The notes below the pieces were generated by a model. It saw only the letters and a list, made by a program, of their open reading frames with translations. It was not told the DNA's origin and did no database searches. A stretch of DNA of 64,000 nucleotides from Parachaetomium inaequale (Eukaryota > Ascomycota > Sordariomycetes > Sordariales > Chaetomiaceae), in NCBI GenBank assembly GCA_033296685.1, contig MU854363.1:1-64000 (forward strand). Direction: 5' to 3'. Position 1 is the first letter of the stretch. Every line of letters begins with the position of its first letter. Position numbers and translations under genes: made by a program. Positions 43,531 through 55,030 of this stretch are shown here, one piece after another.

Positions 43531-44782
43531 GGTGGTGGTGGTGTGGTGGTGTGGAGTGACTGACTGGGTGAGACAACAACACGGGCTTTGGGGACTGGAC
43601 TGGAAGAGAGTGAAGCTTGCAGACGCATACGGGAACAAGAAAAGGGAGGATGGCATGCCATTTTATGAATCCCCTGACGGCCAAATACGCAATTTCAGAC
43701 TCCAGCGCCACGGTCCCGCTGATGAGGCCCCAGCGGCGCCGCAATCGCTCCCAAACAGGTCTGAGGCCCATCTCGTTTGCCCGCCAAGGCGCGACTATCG
43801 CGATGTCAATACGCCAAGACAATGGTCGGCGCCGGGCCGGCGACGTGCAGTGCCGGGGTGTCCCGGAGCCGGTTGCTGTTCCGAGAAAAAGGGGCTTGGC
43901 GAAACAGCACAACGCCCCCTGGAGGAAAAGGGGCGGGTGCCATTGAAATCGGACTGGGCGATCGGGCCCCTGAGACACAGGAGATCTGCACGCACCATCA
44001 TTGGCGATCTCGTCGACGTCAATTCCCACTGCTCCGGTTAGCGGTTGATCGCAAGACGCAACAGGAGATTGTTTCCTGGTGGTACTGGATCCCAATCTCA
44101 CCGACGGGTCTGGTCTCCATCGGGGTGGGTCCGAGATTCAGGAAAGATTCAAGTTGGGATAAAGCCAACAGCTGCTCTCAATCCTCATCTCATTCCGAGG
44201 AGCTCGAGGACCTGTTTCTCGGCGCCTCCGCGGCAGACTGACACAGATGGAATTTTGGGAGCTCGATTTCTCGACGTGCAGATATGCCTAGCTTGGCAAA
44301 TCAAGCTACACGAGAAGAAAAGCCGAAGCTTGGAGTTGCATTCGGGAGCAACTTTGACAAGGGCCCACATCAGAGTAACGACGGCCATTCACTCACGGTA
44401 CAAAGTACTCCATCCATCTGCAATGGACAAATGGGCTTGCCCTTTGCCCCTCGTTGCTGCCACTGGAAATTATATGTTCTTTTTGATGGAATTGATAGTT
44501 GGAAGGGGCTGTAAGATAGTCACCCCGGCGGGCTGTTGGTCAAGTCCGGCCTGACGCGAAAGTCGTCGGGCCGGATGCGGGTGACGCTGCTTATACGCTG
44601 CCTGGCGCACGCAAACTCTCCGAGCCGGTTATAATTCAAGCTGTTATTCGTCCACGGGCATGACAGCTGCGGCACCGGCAGGAAAGGCCGAAACGGTATA
44701 AGTTGACGGCAGATCTCGCAGTGGGCATCGGCTTTTCTACCACGGCATTGCCAACATAACCACCAGCCCACCACACATCAGC
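43531..44782. other. Bidirectional spacer, nothing recognised
   Basis: About 1.25 kb between the divergent small acidic gene and the NmrA-like gene. ORFs on both strands are mosaic and unconvincing. Confidence 0.5.
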
Positions 44783-45697
44783 ATGGGCCCCCACAAGGTC
44801 TTTGTCTGCGGCGCAACCGGCTTGCAGGGCGGCGCCCTAGCCCGCCAGCTCCGCGCCCTCGGTTGGGAGGTGCACACCATCACGCGCGACACCGGCTCCG
44901 CCGCCGCCCAGGCCCTGACCTCCATCGGCGTCACGGTCCACCAGGGATCCTGGAGCGACAGCGCCGCCCTCTCGGCCGCCCTCGCCGGCTGCGACGGCCT
45001 CTTCCTGAACCTGGTGCCCGACATGACCAACCCGCCCGCCGAGTTCGACGACGGCAAGACGGTCCTCGCCGCCGCCCAGGCCGCCGGCGTCCAGCACGTC
45101 GTCTACAGCAGCGGTCTCGCGCTGCCCCCCATGCCCGCCGACCACTTCATGACGGTCGTCTTCAAGCCCAAGCTGGACCTCGAGCAGGCGCTGCAGACGG
45201 CCGGGTTCCCGCGCTGGACCGTCCTCCGCCCGGGCTACTTCATGACCAACCTCGTCGCGCCCAAGGTGCACATGCTGTACCCGGGGTCCGCCGAGTCGGG
45301 CCTGTTCACGTTCGCCTTCCGGCCGACGACGGAGCTGCCGATGATCGACCACGAGGACATTGGCAAGTTCGCGGCGGCGGCGCTGCAGCGCCCGGACGAG
45401 TTCCATGAAAAGGTCATCGACGTCGTCAGCGAGAGTGTGCCCGTCGCGCGCGCCGTCGAGACGATGCGCCGCGTGACGGGGCGGAGCGGGATCCGCGCCG
45501 AGTATGTTGAGGGTGAGGCGCTGCAACGGGCCGCGGCCGCGAACCCGCTGCTGGTGCTGCAGGGGTTGTTGCGCGACGTGCCCTCGCTGGGCGACGCCGC
45601 TGCGGCGGCGAGGAAGTGGGGGGTCGAGACGGCCAGGTTTGAGCAGTTTGTCGAGCGGGAGAGGGGGGAGTTTGACGCGACGTATCGGAATGTGTAG
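44783..45697 (+). CDS. NmrA-like NAD(P)-binding protein
   Basis: A single exon of 304 aa. The Rossmann nucleotide-binding motif CGATGLQGGALA is at residues 9-20. QGSWSDSAALSAALAGCDGLFL and AGVQHVVYSSGLALP are standard NmrA/atypical-SDR elements. WTVLRPGYFMTNL and PMIDHEDIGKFAAAAL complete the family pattern. Members act as redox sensors that bind NAD(P) and regulators, as NmrA does with AreA, or as reductases in secondary metabolism. The usual SDR YxxxK catalytic pair is not evident, favouring a binding role, but this was not checked in a structure-based alignment. It has no obvious cluster partners. Confidence 0.88.
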   Translation: MGPHKVFVCGATGLQGGALARQLRALGWEVHTITRDTGSAAAQALTSIGVTVHQGSWSDSAALSAALAGCDGLFLNLVPDMTNPPAEFDDGKTVLAAAQAAGVQHVVYSSGLALPPMPADHFMTVVFKPKLDLEQALQTAGFPRWTVLRPGYFMTNLVAPKVHMLYPGSAESGLFTFAFRPTTELPMIDHEDIGKFAAAALQRPDEFHEKVIDVVSESVPVARAVETMRRVTGRSGIRAEYVEGEALQRAAAANPLLVLQGLLRDVPSLGDAAAAARKWGVETARFEQFVERERGEFDATYRNV

Positions 45698-46278
45698 GGG
45701 GGAAAGAGGGGTGTATGATAGCAAAGTGTTTCCAGTCCACCTGTCAGGTTCCTTGCTTTTGTATCATTGCTTTGAGTGCTTTCCGTCAACGCCTCCACGG
45801 TTTGCTGTCACGGTTGTCGCGGGGGCACTGATGGGCTCGTGCAGAACCATGAACTCGCAACCCAAGCAGCTATGCAGAAGGATTCCACCATTGTTGACTT
45901 TTTGTTTCATAGACTCTTTGTATTACTTTGACTTAGCGGATTCGAGCACATGAAAGCACATGAAAGCACGGTTTTGTGAGCTGGCATGGGATCGGCTGTT
46001 TCAATTCTCATATCAGCTGCTGAAGAGCCTAGGTGATCCTGTAAAAAAGAGCATTGATCAAGAGGACACATGAATCAAATGGCACCTGCTGGCGGCCTGC
46101 ACACGTGGCAATGGCATCGATTGGTGTGAAGGACCGCCAGAGTACTTAAAAGGAAGAATCACCATCAGGGCAAGGCGTTCTGGCCCTGTACTATTTCGCA
46201 ACACTTCTTTCCAACTGCAACTCTGCCCTCGCAAATAACTATACCACATCTTCGCTTAGCAGTACCGGCTTGGTGAGA
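45698..46278. other. Intergenic, nothing recognised
   Basis: NmrA-like 3' flank and upstream region of the F-box-type gene. Confidence 0.5.
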
Positions 46279-48698
46279 ATGTGCAGCGGCATCAGTTGCG
46301 TGCTGTGCGGCGTTGAAGTACGCAGACACTCGTATGTGCACATGGACTCCGACGCTTCTGATTCTGAGGAGTCGGAGCTCAGAGAAGAGCGCCGCTGGAT
46401 GCATGAGTTTCGTGCAGGTGAGTTCCAGACACGCGCGTGGCTTTGAGGTCCGCTAGACGCCACGCTCACCGTCTCCGCTACTTCAGTTTACTATTTCCCC
46501 AAAGACTGGAACCAGACACAAGTACGACGGGCGCATCTCTCGGGTCCTGGGCTCACCGACCCGAACAATGACGCTGTCTACATCAGTACTCCGGCCGACG
46601 AGAGTGACGACGCGCCGGAGCCCCGCGAGATGCAGATCGATTTAATGGATTCCAGGAATTATTTAGGTGATGGCCCCTGGGACTATCTGCCTGAGCGCCC
46701 GGATGCCTATGGCTTCCCGTATCACGAAGCTTGCTGGCGCATCTTCGCCGAGGTTTCGCCGATCCATGACCGGAAACTCCAGCTGCTGTTGGACATTTGT
46801 GTGTCCATTCGGAACCAAGGGGGCCCTGTAAGGGTGCTGGACTGGGGACATGACTACGGTGGATACTGGTATGAGAAGAACACCCCGGCCCGGTTACCCC
46901 CTGGGATGGAGAATTGCCTCGAGCTTCGCACGACACACCGACACGCGCATCACGACCCGTTATACAGCACTGAGTTACTGCGAGTTTTTGACTTGGCATC
47001 CAAGGGTCTGGGAAACATCACACCTCGTCCCGCGACTCTGGGACATTGGAGCCAGGCATCCACCAGCGCGACTCGCATGCGTGCATTCTCCGTACTGCCA
47101 GCTGAACTCTTGCAGCTGATCCTCGAGTATCTCTCGATTCCCGACACACTCGCCCTGAGACTGGCTTCGAGAGAATTTACCGCCCTGGGTCTGAGCAATG
47201 CGTTCTGGAGGTCCCGGTTCCTACCAGGTCGGGAACGCAGCTGGGTGTTTGAGGCCAGGCCGTATTTGTCGTCGCTCCCGGGGCAATGGCGAACAATCTT
47301 TGACTCGGTTATACATCTTGGTGATCCACCGTCAGTCATTAACAGAAGACGAATCTGGAACTTGGCATCTTCCCTCCACGATCTGATTCGGAAAGTAGGA
47401 AGCACCAGCTGCGATGGCGATGCCGTCAACTCATTGCAAGATCCCGGCGTGGGTTGGATCACCGCCAGCAGGTTCCCTTGCACAGAGTGGTCACACCGGT
47501 CAATACCCATTCCCGAAGCTGTAACTGCCGTCTTCGTATCAACGGTCCAGATCTACAGCCGCCAGTACGTGTCTGGGATCCGTATCCAGCACAGTTCCGC
47601 CGACGGCACCATGAACTCAACCCCCCTCGGACACCGGCATCCTGAAACTGAGACACGGCTGCTGAGCTGCGAGCAGGGTCAGCTTCGCATCGCAGGTCTC
47701 CAGCTTGCCTTGGACAGCCAGGGCGTCCGTGGGCTAAGCATCATCACAGCCTCGGGCGCCGCGTCGAACTGGGTCGGAGACCACGAGGGTTTTTCAAAAC
47801 GGAGACTCGTGCCCAGCTCATCGGGGCGGGATATCGTCACGGCTCTGCGGGGGGGTTTCTGCGTGTGCAATTATGACCAGTCCTTCAGCTTGAACCTTCT
47901 AACAGAATTGCGAGATAGGCCTTGAAGCTTGTGTTACTGTCCATCCCGACAGGCGCTGACCGGCATGAGACGGACCCTGCATCTCCTCCTCTCGACCTGC
48001 GCGACTCACTTCTCTGGTATCCCGACATTCCGCCGCCCCATTTCAGATATTCGAGGATCGAAGCAAGGAAGCGCCCACATAATAGAGATAAGTTCCCTGT
48101 CTCGTTGGCCATACTTGGAGGTACCCCCGGGCAAGATCTCAGCTGCGTTATCGGACTCACCTTTTGGGTGGCATCATCACTACACGGTGATGGGTCGGCC
48201 GGGCGGTTGTCTGCGCTTGAAGTCTCGTTTTCCGACCACCGCCGCCCACTCCGCATTGGTTTTTATCGCCCCGGCCGCACGAAAGTTTACTTTCCCGTTG
48301 ACGGCCCCGGTGGAGAACGCATTACCAGTATCCGCGATACATTGCCGGTCGAGCAGTATCGTGCTTGTGCAATAGCGGTCCGAAATCACTCTCATTATCT
48401 GGGAAACAAACAGCCCATGCTGAGCTGACATATTTTTAGGTCACAACGAACTGGGGCCGATCGATCGCGTTCTACTCCCCTCCCCGGGGTAGGGCAAGCA
48501 AGTTGTTCGATGTGAGATCACAGGAAGTGGACTCGGAATCGAGCCGCGAAACAGTGATTGGATTCTGGGCAGCAGTGGTAAGTGGCTAGATGACCGAAAA
48601 AGAGGTATCAGTTTATTTATAAACGGGAATTTGATGCTAACGGAGAACGACTGCAGCTGCTTCACGGGGTACAAGCTATCAACACGGTCCACATTTAG
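46279..48698 (+). CDS. F-box-type fungal protein with Cys-containing N-terminus
   Basis: Exons 46279-46417, 46487-47862, 47919-48377, 48440-48577 and 48657-48698 give 717 aa, and all phases close. Introns 2 to 4 were placed using CTAAC/CTGAC branch sites; each repairs a frame break. The N-terminus has CSGISCVLCG, a possible zinc site. An F-box (about 245-290) reads FSVLPAELLQLILEYLSIPD with LRLASREFTALG. The C-terminal half carries NWVGDHEGFSKRRLV, GLTFWVASS and a TTNWGRSIAFYSPPRG block, typical of a large Sordariomycete F-box family. F-box proteins are usually SCF ubiquitin-ligase adaptors, with substrate unknown here. It is comparable in plan to the gene at 2490-4487. The last exon encodes only 13 residues and is the least certain. 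Confidence 0.75.
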
Positions 48699-48998
48699 GA
48701 CCTCGATTACAACCCAGCTTTAGTATCAGAAAGACAGGGTCTTTACTGCTTAGCGGCCGGAGGCTAGCATTCTTATAGACCGACTTGCTGGTCGTATCAT
48801 CTTGGACTTTGCAAACCCCTGGCTTTGGATCTTTAACACCCCAATTCTATTTCCTACAAGTATAGGCTTTTAGTAGTAGGAGAGTGAGAAACTACCATTT
48901 CCTTGCTTTCAACGTTTCGTTCTTGTTCTAAGTGAAATTCTAAATCTGGCAACTCCGCGTTTGATTCTCAACCTAACTGCAGACCTAGCTTCCCCAGC
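48699..48998. other. Convergent intergenic spacer
   Basis: Exactly between the F-box-type gene and the convergent GH79-like gene. It is AT-rich relative to neighbours, and no element was recognised. Confidence 0.5.
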
Positions 48999-50620
48999 TT
49001 ATTTCACATATACAATCGCCGCCTCAGTATCCGGAACAACGACTTCGACCACACCTCCAGCAACCGCAAGAGTCTTCCTCTGCACCGTCCCATGGCCGTT
49101 ACCCCTGTCCGCCTTGTAACTCCATTGCTGACCGGCCCACGTGATATTCTTCCCATTCACATCAAACCCTCCGGCCGCCGTTCCCGCATCGGCATGCAGC
49201 CGCCCGACCTGGGCCTGACCGACAGCGGCTCCTAGGTTCTCAAGCCGGACCTTGACCGCGTTGCGTGTGCCCTCGCCCCCATACGCCCGGAGGTTCACGA
49301 CGGCGACGCGGGCCAGGGTCTGTCCCTCAAACATGGCATAGGCACTGATAAAGGGGCTGTCAAGATCGATGTTAACCGTCCCCCGGCTCCCACCGACCGT
49401 CTTGCCGCCAATGAAGTCAGCGACGAACGGCAGCGCGTAGTAAGGCGCCTGCACGCGCGGGCCCGGCACGGCCAGGCTGGCGGTCGGGATCCACAGGCTG
49501 CGCCGGGCGTCGGGCCGCTGCACGCCCGTGACGCGGCTGACGCCCAGGCTCATGGCGTAGAGCTGGAAGTTGACGGACCAGAGCGTGTTTGCAAAGAAGG
49601 TCTGCGCGTCGTCGCTCACCCCGAGCGGCCCGCCCGTCTCGCTGAGGATGAAGCGCGCGCCGGCAGTGTCGCCGCTCGTGTACCGGATGCTGGGCAGGTA
49701 GTGTGCGAGCTTGCGCCGGACGGCCGTGTGGTTGAGCAGGTGGTCCTGGATGCCGCCGCCGGGCGTCTTTTTGCCGTCAAACTGGTAGTAGTGCTCGGCC
49801 ACGTACTTGACGCGGCCGTCGCGATTGATGCCCGCGTCGAAGACGCCCTTGACCGTGTAAGGGGCGTTGCCCTTGGACGCCTGCTCCGACGCCGTGTCCA
49901 GCACCTCCCAGACGGGGCTGGTGCCGACGTCCAAGACCGAGGTGATGGCGTCCTTGGCGGCCTGCGCATCGGCGACATACTGGGCCGCATCGTAATGCTT
50001 GTCATTGTACCAGTTCACTTCGTTTCCGAGGGCGACGGCGTTCACGCGGGCGGCGCCGCCCAAGGCCTTGTAGGCACGCTGAACATAGGCGATGATGTTG
50101 GTGCGATTGGGATTGCCGTCGGACAGCGGAGCTTGGATGGAGAAGTGAGCAGATTGGAAAAAGGCCGAGAAGACATCAAAGTACGTCGGTCCGAGGATGA
50201 ACTTGGCGGCCGAGTTACAGGGTTTAACTTCCTCGGCGCAGTGTGCTGGTTCTTGCTGCCCGGGTTGAAGGTGATGAGGTCCCTGCGGTGGGTCAGGATG
50301 CCGTAGCACTAATAATAGGGGGAGGGAAGAGGCGCAAACCCGCTAGTCCCCCCGATCCTGATGACCGGCGGCGCGGCCATGCGCGAGGCAAGTGACTCGA
50401 CGAGATTGTTGGAGAATGAGTTATTGTAGCCGGCGAGGAAGGCCGTTTCGAAACCCACGCTGGGGAAATCCGCGGGGACGTTGAAGGCATTCGAAGGGCG
50501 CGCCGTGGGCAGCGCAATGGTTCGTGTGGAGGTCACGGTGGCCTGGCCGACGGCATCATGGGCCGCCAGCAGGAGGGCGGTAAGTTCCCCGGATATTCTT
50601 GCTTTAAACCATGAAGGCAT
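48999..50620 (-). pseudogene. GH79-like glycosidase with an apparent frameshift
   Basis: Resembles fungal secreted GH79 (beta-glucuronidase-like) proteins. Exon 1 (50620-50340) has a hydrophobic leader (LTALLLAA) and NSFSNNLVESLASRM with PPVIRIGGTSG. A 57-nt intron with a CTGAC branch site leads to GDLITFNPGSKNQ in frame. Within about 15 bases the frame must then shift by one base (near 50238-50256) to continue as CAEEVKPCNSAAKFILGPTY and the long downstream body (VNAVALGNEVNWY, FILSETGGPLGV, ending EAAIVYVK). VALGNEVNWY is the expected acid/base Asn-Glu region and FILSETG a possible nucleophile region. One indel in otherwise well-preserved coding sequence suggests either a recent pseudogene or a base-call error. 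There is no room for an intron at the break. Confidence 0.65.
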
Positions 50621-51893
50621 TGTCGGTGTCGATGGCGGGAAGAGTAAAATGGCAGGGGGTGTGGGCATTGTACAGGACGTCGAGTAAAGATATACCTACC
50701 TGCATGAGTTCTATAAATAGACGGGTATTCGCCCTTCGGACGGCCACACAGCCTGACGTGGAAGAGGGGATGCTGGAACTGACGAAAATATGACATTTCG
50801 ACGTTACACTGATCAACGAGGCGCATCTCCAAGGGTCTGAATCCTGTTGGATGGAAGAACGAGCGACCAGCTGGCCGGTGTCAGATGAACTGGTTGATCC
50901 CTCCACGGGATCATCGGGATGATGTAGCCGGACGGGGCTTCAGCCACATGGAATAAGAGGGACGACCCCTCCTAGGTAGCCAGGGGTACCCGTGACCCGT
51001 GGAGATGGGCGCAACTCGGGGCAATGCGGTGCAGGACAGCCGGGTGTAGTCCGCCTGGTTGGATATTGGGACTCAAATTCCTAAAACGGCGTGCCGGTTG
51101 GGGTCATCGCTTGCGCCAATTATTGCGTATATATCCGTGGATGCGTTAATGCAGTTCGTTGATGACACCTTTTCGGTCTCAAGGCAACCGACTTACCATT
51201 CCGACAATTCGCATTTCCCAGCTCGCAACGGGCCTCCATCCCCAAATCAGTGTATCGAGAGCCAAGGATATCTGGTTCCAAATCTCGCCGAACCCCCAGC
51301 GGCTTCATGTTCGGATTCAGGGGTAGGCAGAAACCCTTTTACAAGAGTACCATTATTCCCCCACCGTGTGGCGAACTCAAAATAATCAAACAAGCATCCG
51401 GGAGACACGCCGACTTTACAAGTAATTAGCCATCCTTCATAATATTAAATTTTTGGCTCTTGAACTCGTGTGCCTAGCCTGCAAGCAGCACAGGGAGTAA
51501 GTCTAGGCTGGGTTCTTGACCGACGGGGATCTCGTGCCAACGCAAGCAACTCATCTTCCCCGCTACTCCTGGAAGCAAAGAAAAGAATGACGACGAATGC
51601 ACTCTCGCTTTCACTTTTTATTCTACATTGCATCCGATACCGAACCGATGCCATTCCATTCCATGCTTGACCTGCGCTGTGTTGTGTTTCACCGCGCCCC
51701 CTTCCAGGCTTGTGCTCCTTTGATTCAGCGGCGCGCCGTGCCCACGGATTGATTAAATCGAGACCAATGGTTTGTGTTTCGGGCATGACTACAAGCATAC
51801 CAAGCTGGACGTGGACGGGGAGACTGAGATGTGCTAGAACACTTCGCACAGAACATTTTGCCCCCATCACATTATCCTGTCAACAACTGCCAC
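50621..51893. other. Intergenic, nothing recognised
   Basis: About 1.27 kb upstream of both the GH79-like gene and the small DUF6914-like ORF. No convincing coding, repeat or RNA feature. Confidence 0.5.
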
Positions 51894-52355
51894 ATGTATC
51901 ATCATCACCCCAACGTGTCCTACAACCTCACGCAATATAGATTGCGCCATGACGTCTACACTCTGCTCGGCGGCGCCGGCGTCCGCAACGCCATCTACGT
52001 GAACAACACGTCTGACCCCGCAGACCCGACAGGCCACCTGTTCCAAGTCCTGGGCAGCAGGTCGACGGCCCAATGGAGTTCAAACACAGGGGCTGCCGCC
52101 ATCCTTCCGCTATCCTTCTGCTCACCGGAGGGAAGAAGCATGAGACACGTCGGCTGGGTGTTGCAGGGCGGCTGCGTTGAAAGGATCAGGGATGTATGCG
52201 CTGGAGTCCCTCCACCTCCACAGCAGCTTCCCGGATCCGAGCCACTTGGCAGCTGCCGGGAATGGACTGAGGAGGTCATTGACGCGCTCTTCGGTGTCGG
52301 GGTGCTGGAGCAGCTGCGACCGTCAAAGGATAGCGGAGACACCCTCTTGCGCTAA
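51894..52355 (+). CDS. Small fungal protein resembling the DUF6914 family
   Basis: An open frame of 153 codons from MYHHHPNV. Segments resemble, from memory, a common fungal family annotated as DUF6914: AIYVNNTSDPADPTGHLFQV at the start, then VERIRDVCAGVPPPPQQL and SCREWTEEVIDALFGVGVL at the end. The part between (LGSRSTAQWSSNTGAAA onward) does not match the family in this frame. A different frame there gives QVDGPMEFKHR, which looks more like the family's GMxFE segment. So either an intron or a compensating pair of indels is present, or this is an early pseudogene with a fortuitously open frame. Family name and integrity are both uncertain. Confidence 0.45.
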   Translation: MYHHHPNVSYNLTQYRLRHDVYTLLGGAGVRNAIYVNNTSDPADPTGHLFQVLGSRSTAQWSSNTGAAAILPLSFCSPEGRSMRHVGWVLQGGCVERIRDVCAGVPPPPQQLPGSEPLGSCREWTEEVIDALFGVGVLEQLRPSKDSGDTLLR

Positions 52356-52640
52356 GGGAGGGGGGAAGGCGACGTCATGGGTGGGAGAGCATGGGCAGGA
52401 TGACAGGAGAGGGCGATGGACGATGTGCAGAGGGAGATGGAAATTTCAGCACAGGACTTTTTGGAAATACATTTTTGCAGCCCTTGGGAAAGACGATAGA
52501 TAACAGTGCTTTGGTTCCCTGCCAACATGGACTCCTGTGCCCTCCTCGATCTCCGAGCCCTTGTTCCTTCACCCTTTCTCTTTTTGTCCCCCCCTCCCCC
52601 TCCGCCCGCCCGCCCTCCACAGTTAGCTTGTAAGCTCCCT

Positions 52641-53516
52641 TCAAGTGTTAAACATCAGCATCTGTTTGTGGCATACCATCCACCTTAGTTCGCTATGATA
52701 CTCATCCATCATCTCCGCGAGCCACTGCCCCCAATCGTCGTAGTACTTCAGGATCAACATGGCACTACAGTATTCCCAGAAGCTCGGGTACCACCAGGCA
52801 TGCTCCCAGTCAATGATAACCACAGTCCCGTCTTCCCGGAGAATAAGATTTCCCGGGAAGAAATTAGCGTGGGTGAAGACGGGGTTGTGACCCCGGAAGA
52901 TGGCGTGGTAATGCCGCCGGATGAGCGGGAGCTGGAGTCATACCACGTCCATCTCGACCCTCGAGTCGAGGCAGCGCCACATGGCCTCGACCCACTGCTC
53001 CTCGGTCTCCTGTGGCCCAGAGATAGCGGGATCCGGATGTGGATAGCCTATCCGAGTTCAATCTTCGAAGTGGTACTCTTGGGTTGGCTGCCTCCAAATC
53101 CCGCCGTAGTAGCCCGGAGAGGGGATACTACGGAGCTCGTCCAGATTTCGGCGAAGCTGCGTGGCGATGGCTTGCTTGTCGGGAATACCGAGTTTGCCAC
53201 ATACACGCTCGAGGCTTTTTCCAGGGATATATTCCTGGACAATGAAGTTTGTCTTGGTTGCCTCGTCGTAGAACAGTGCATAGACCTTTGGGACCGGAAT
53301 GCTGGTTGACTGCTGGACGAAAAGCTGATTTTCACCTTCTTGGAGGTTGGCCCCGCTTCCGAACTTGACGGCGAAGTGGTCGCCAACACGGAATACAGGG
53401 TTTTCATAGGGGGCCGACAGACGGGTTGTCGATGCGAGGATCTCTGCCACGGTTGGCAGAGGTGCTGGGAGGACCTCGGCCGGGGCAAAGTAGGGTAGGT
53501 TAGAACGCGCAGCCAT
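52641..53516 (-). pseudogene. Dead aminoglycoside-phosphotransferase-like kinase gene
   Basis: One minus-strand frame from ATG 53516 covers an APH-family fold: FRVGDHFAVKFGSGANLQEG with the ATP-site Lys, FIVQEYIPGKSLERV, YGGIWRQP, then VFTHANFFPGNLILREDGTV and VIIDWEHAWWYPSFWEY. It is interrupted by TGA after YHFED (53060-53058) and by a second TGA after EMDVV (about 52940-52938). Both fit CGA-to-TGA changes. The catalytic loop, HGDxxPxN in active members, reads HANFFPGN, so the catalytic Asp is lost. The order of motifs and absence of frameshifts suggest recent loss by transitions, as RIP produces. The C-terminal end probably had a further intron (GTATGC donor at about 52668). Confidence 0.75.
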
Positions 53517-54429
53517 GGTGGTTTCCGTCCTGATTTCGAGCTGGAGATGGTTGAGTTGCGGATCGGGGTTGGGAATGTCATAGAGTGAGTAGGGAGAACG
53601 GACGAAGCAGGCTCTCCATTCGTACCCGGAATCTGCTTTATCCTCCTCACTGGCATGTGGCGAGCCATTCATGGCACCTTGCGTACCGATCCGGAAAACG
53701 CGGTGGCCCCGCCACCATGCCCATGGGGCGTGTGACGAAGATGGCCATGTCCCTCCCTTGACCGGGACTCGAAACGGCCCGAGGCTGCGCCTGAGTAAAA
53801 CCGAACGCGGACTGTGCCGGGCTGTGCCGAGCTGGGCTGGACTGGACCGGGCTGGCGAGAGGCAGGGCATCAGTCCAACCAGATGGCGGTGGCTTCGGTG
53901 TGAAAGAAGGCACCACGTGCACTCTGCTAAGCAAGCGTTCGACACACAAAGACAGGAGGATGTTTGCAATCGCACTGCCCAGACGACAAATACTCGAGGT
54001 TCAAAGGACTCGGCCTCGGTCAAACCTCGCAAGTGGCTTTGACTGGCCGCTTCCGGGTTTAGCACAGGTTCATGGCGGCCACACGCTTGTCCCCGAGCCT
54101 GGGCTCATCACGCTTGGCATCAAAGCTGGCCACCACCGCAGCACGAGAGGCCGACCGTGTTCTTTGCCGAGAGGCCGAGCGGAGTCGGTTGCCGAGAGCT
54201 GGGCAAAACATGGCTTCTTCCCTGTGTGGTTTATCCAGTGTCGTCTGCCACCCATGAATCCGCTCGCGAGAGTGGCCCGACGGGGTGGCATCGATGAAGA
54301 ACATGGGGTCAGGGGAACCCTCTGGATACTGGTGTTGCGCTGATATGCTGAGAATACACTGTTGCAACTCATCGTGACGCGAGTGCCGCTGTCCTTGAAC
54401 CATCCCTCAATCCCTGACTCCCTGCCGCA
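53517..54429. other. Intergenic, nothing recognised
   Basis: Upstream flank of the APH relic and 3' flank of the next gene. A long minus-strand frame extension upstream of the APH ATG is not protein-like. Confidence 0.45.
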
Positions 54430-55030
54430 TCAGATGCTGCGCCGCCTGAGACCTTGCCCCCCCGCCGATATCCAGACTTTGAGTTCGTGACTGCACATGT
54501 GAATGTACAGTTTTCGAAAGAAGCCGAGGACTAGCACAAGACACCGCTCCGTCGGGGTGATAAGTGGCCAGGCAAAGCGCAAGACTGCCACGGCACCCGT
54601 CGTGGTTTGTAAGCCATCCTCGTAAAAGGCGCGCCGGGCAGCAGCCTTTTGGATTTTGTTCAACGAGGAATCCGCATTGATGCGGCTTATCTGGCGCTCG
54701 AAGCCGCCGTTGAACCACTGGAACACGTCGTTGACGGTCATCATGTCACCCCTCCCGCTGTATCCGGTCTCGCGAAAATGCCGGCTAACATCAGCCTTGA
54801 CGCCCGAGATTGTGCGATGTGGTAGTCGGAGCGGTGGATGTGTGGCGCTGTAGTAGCCGAGGAGTTGCGTCTTGACGTCTTCGGTCAGGCTTCTGATGAA
54901 CCTGGCGATGACCACGTCTGGGGGGACCGGAGCGGGAGAATGGACTATTGGCGACCGTCAACAGCAGCGCGTTTTGTGTCCTAGATTTGAACTGACCTCC
55001 GGAGTTGAGGCTGACATGGTTAGAAGCCAT
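54430..55030 (-). CDS. Orphan protein divergent from the DUF6604 gene
   Basis: Exons 55030-54997 and 54944-54430 give 182 aa. The 52-nt intron has a GTCAGT donor and TAG acceptor and repairs the frame exactly (NSG joined to VHSPAPVPPDVV). The protein is helical and charged in its first 120 residues (VVIARFIRSLTEDVKTQLLG, VNDVFQWFNGGFERQISRIN). The last 50 include a hydrophobic stretch (ERCLVLVLGFFRKLYIH). I do not recognise a family. It is transcribed away from the truncated DUF6604 gene across a 0.9-kb spacer, so the pair may share regulation. Supported by splicing logic and protein-like composition only. Confidence 0.5.

Noticed and set aside
44837..45724. 295-codon minus-strand ORF
   Set aside because: Antisense shadow of the NmrA-like gene.
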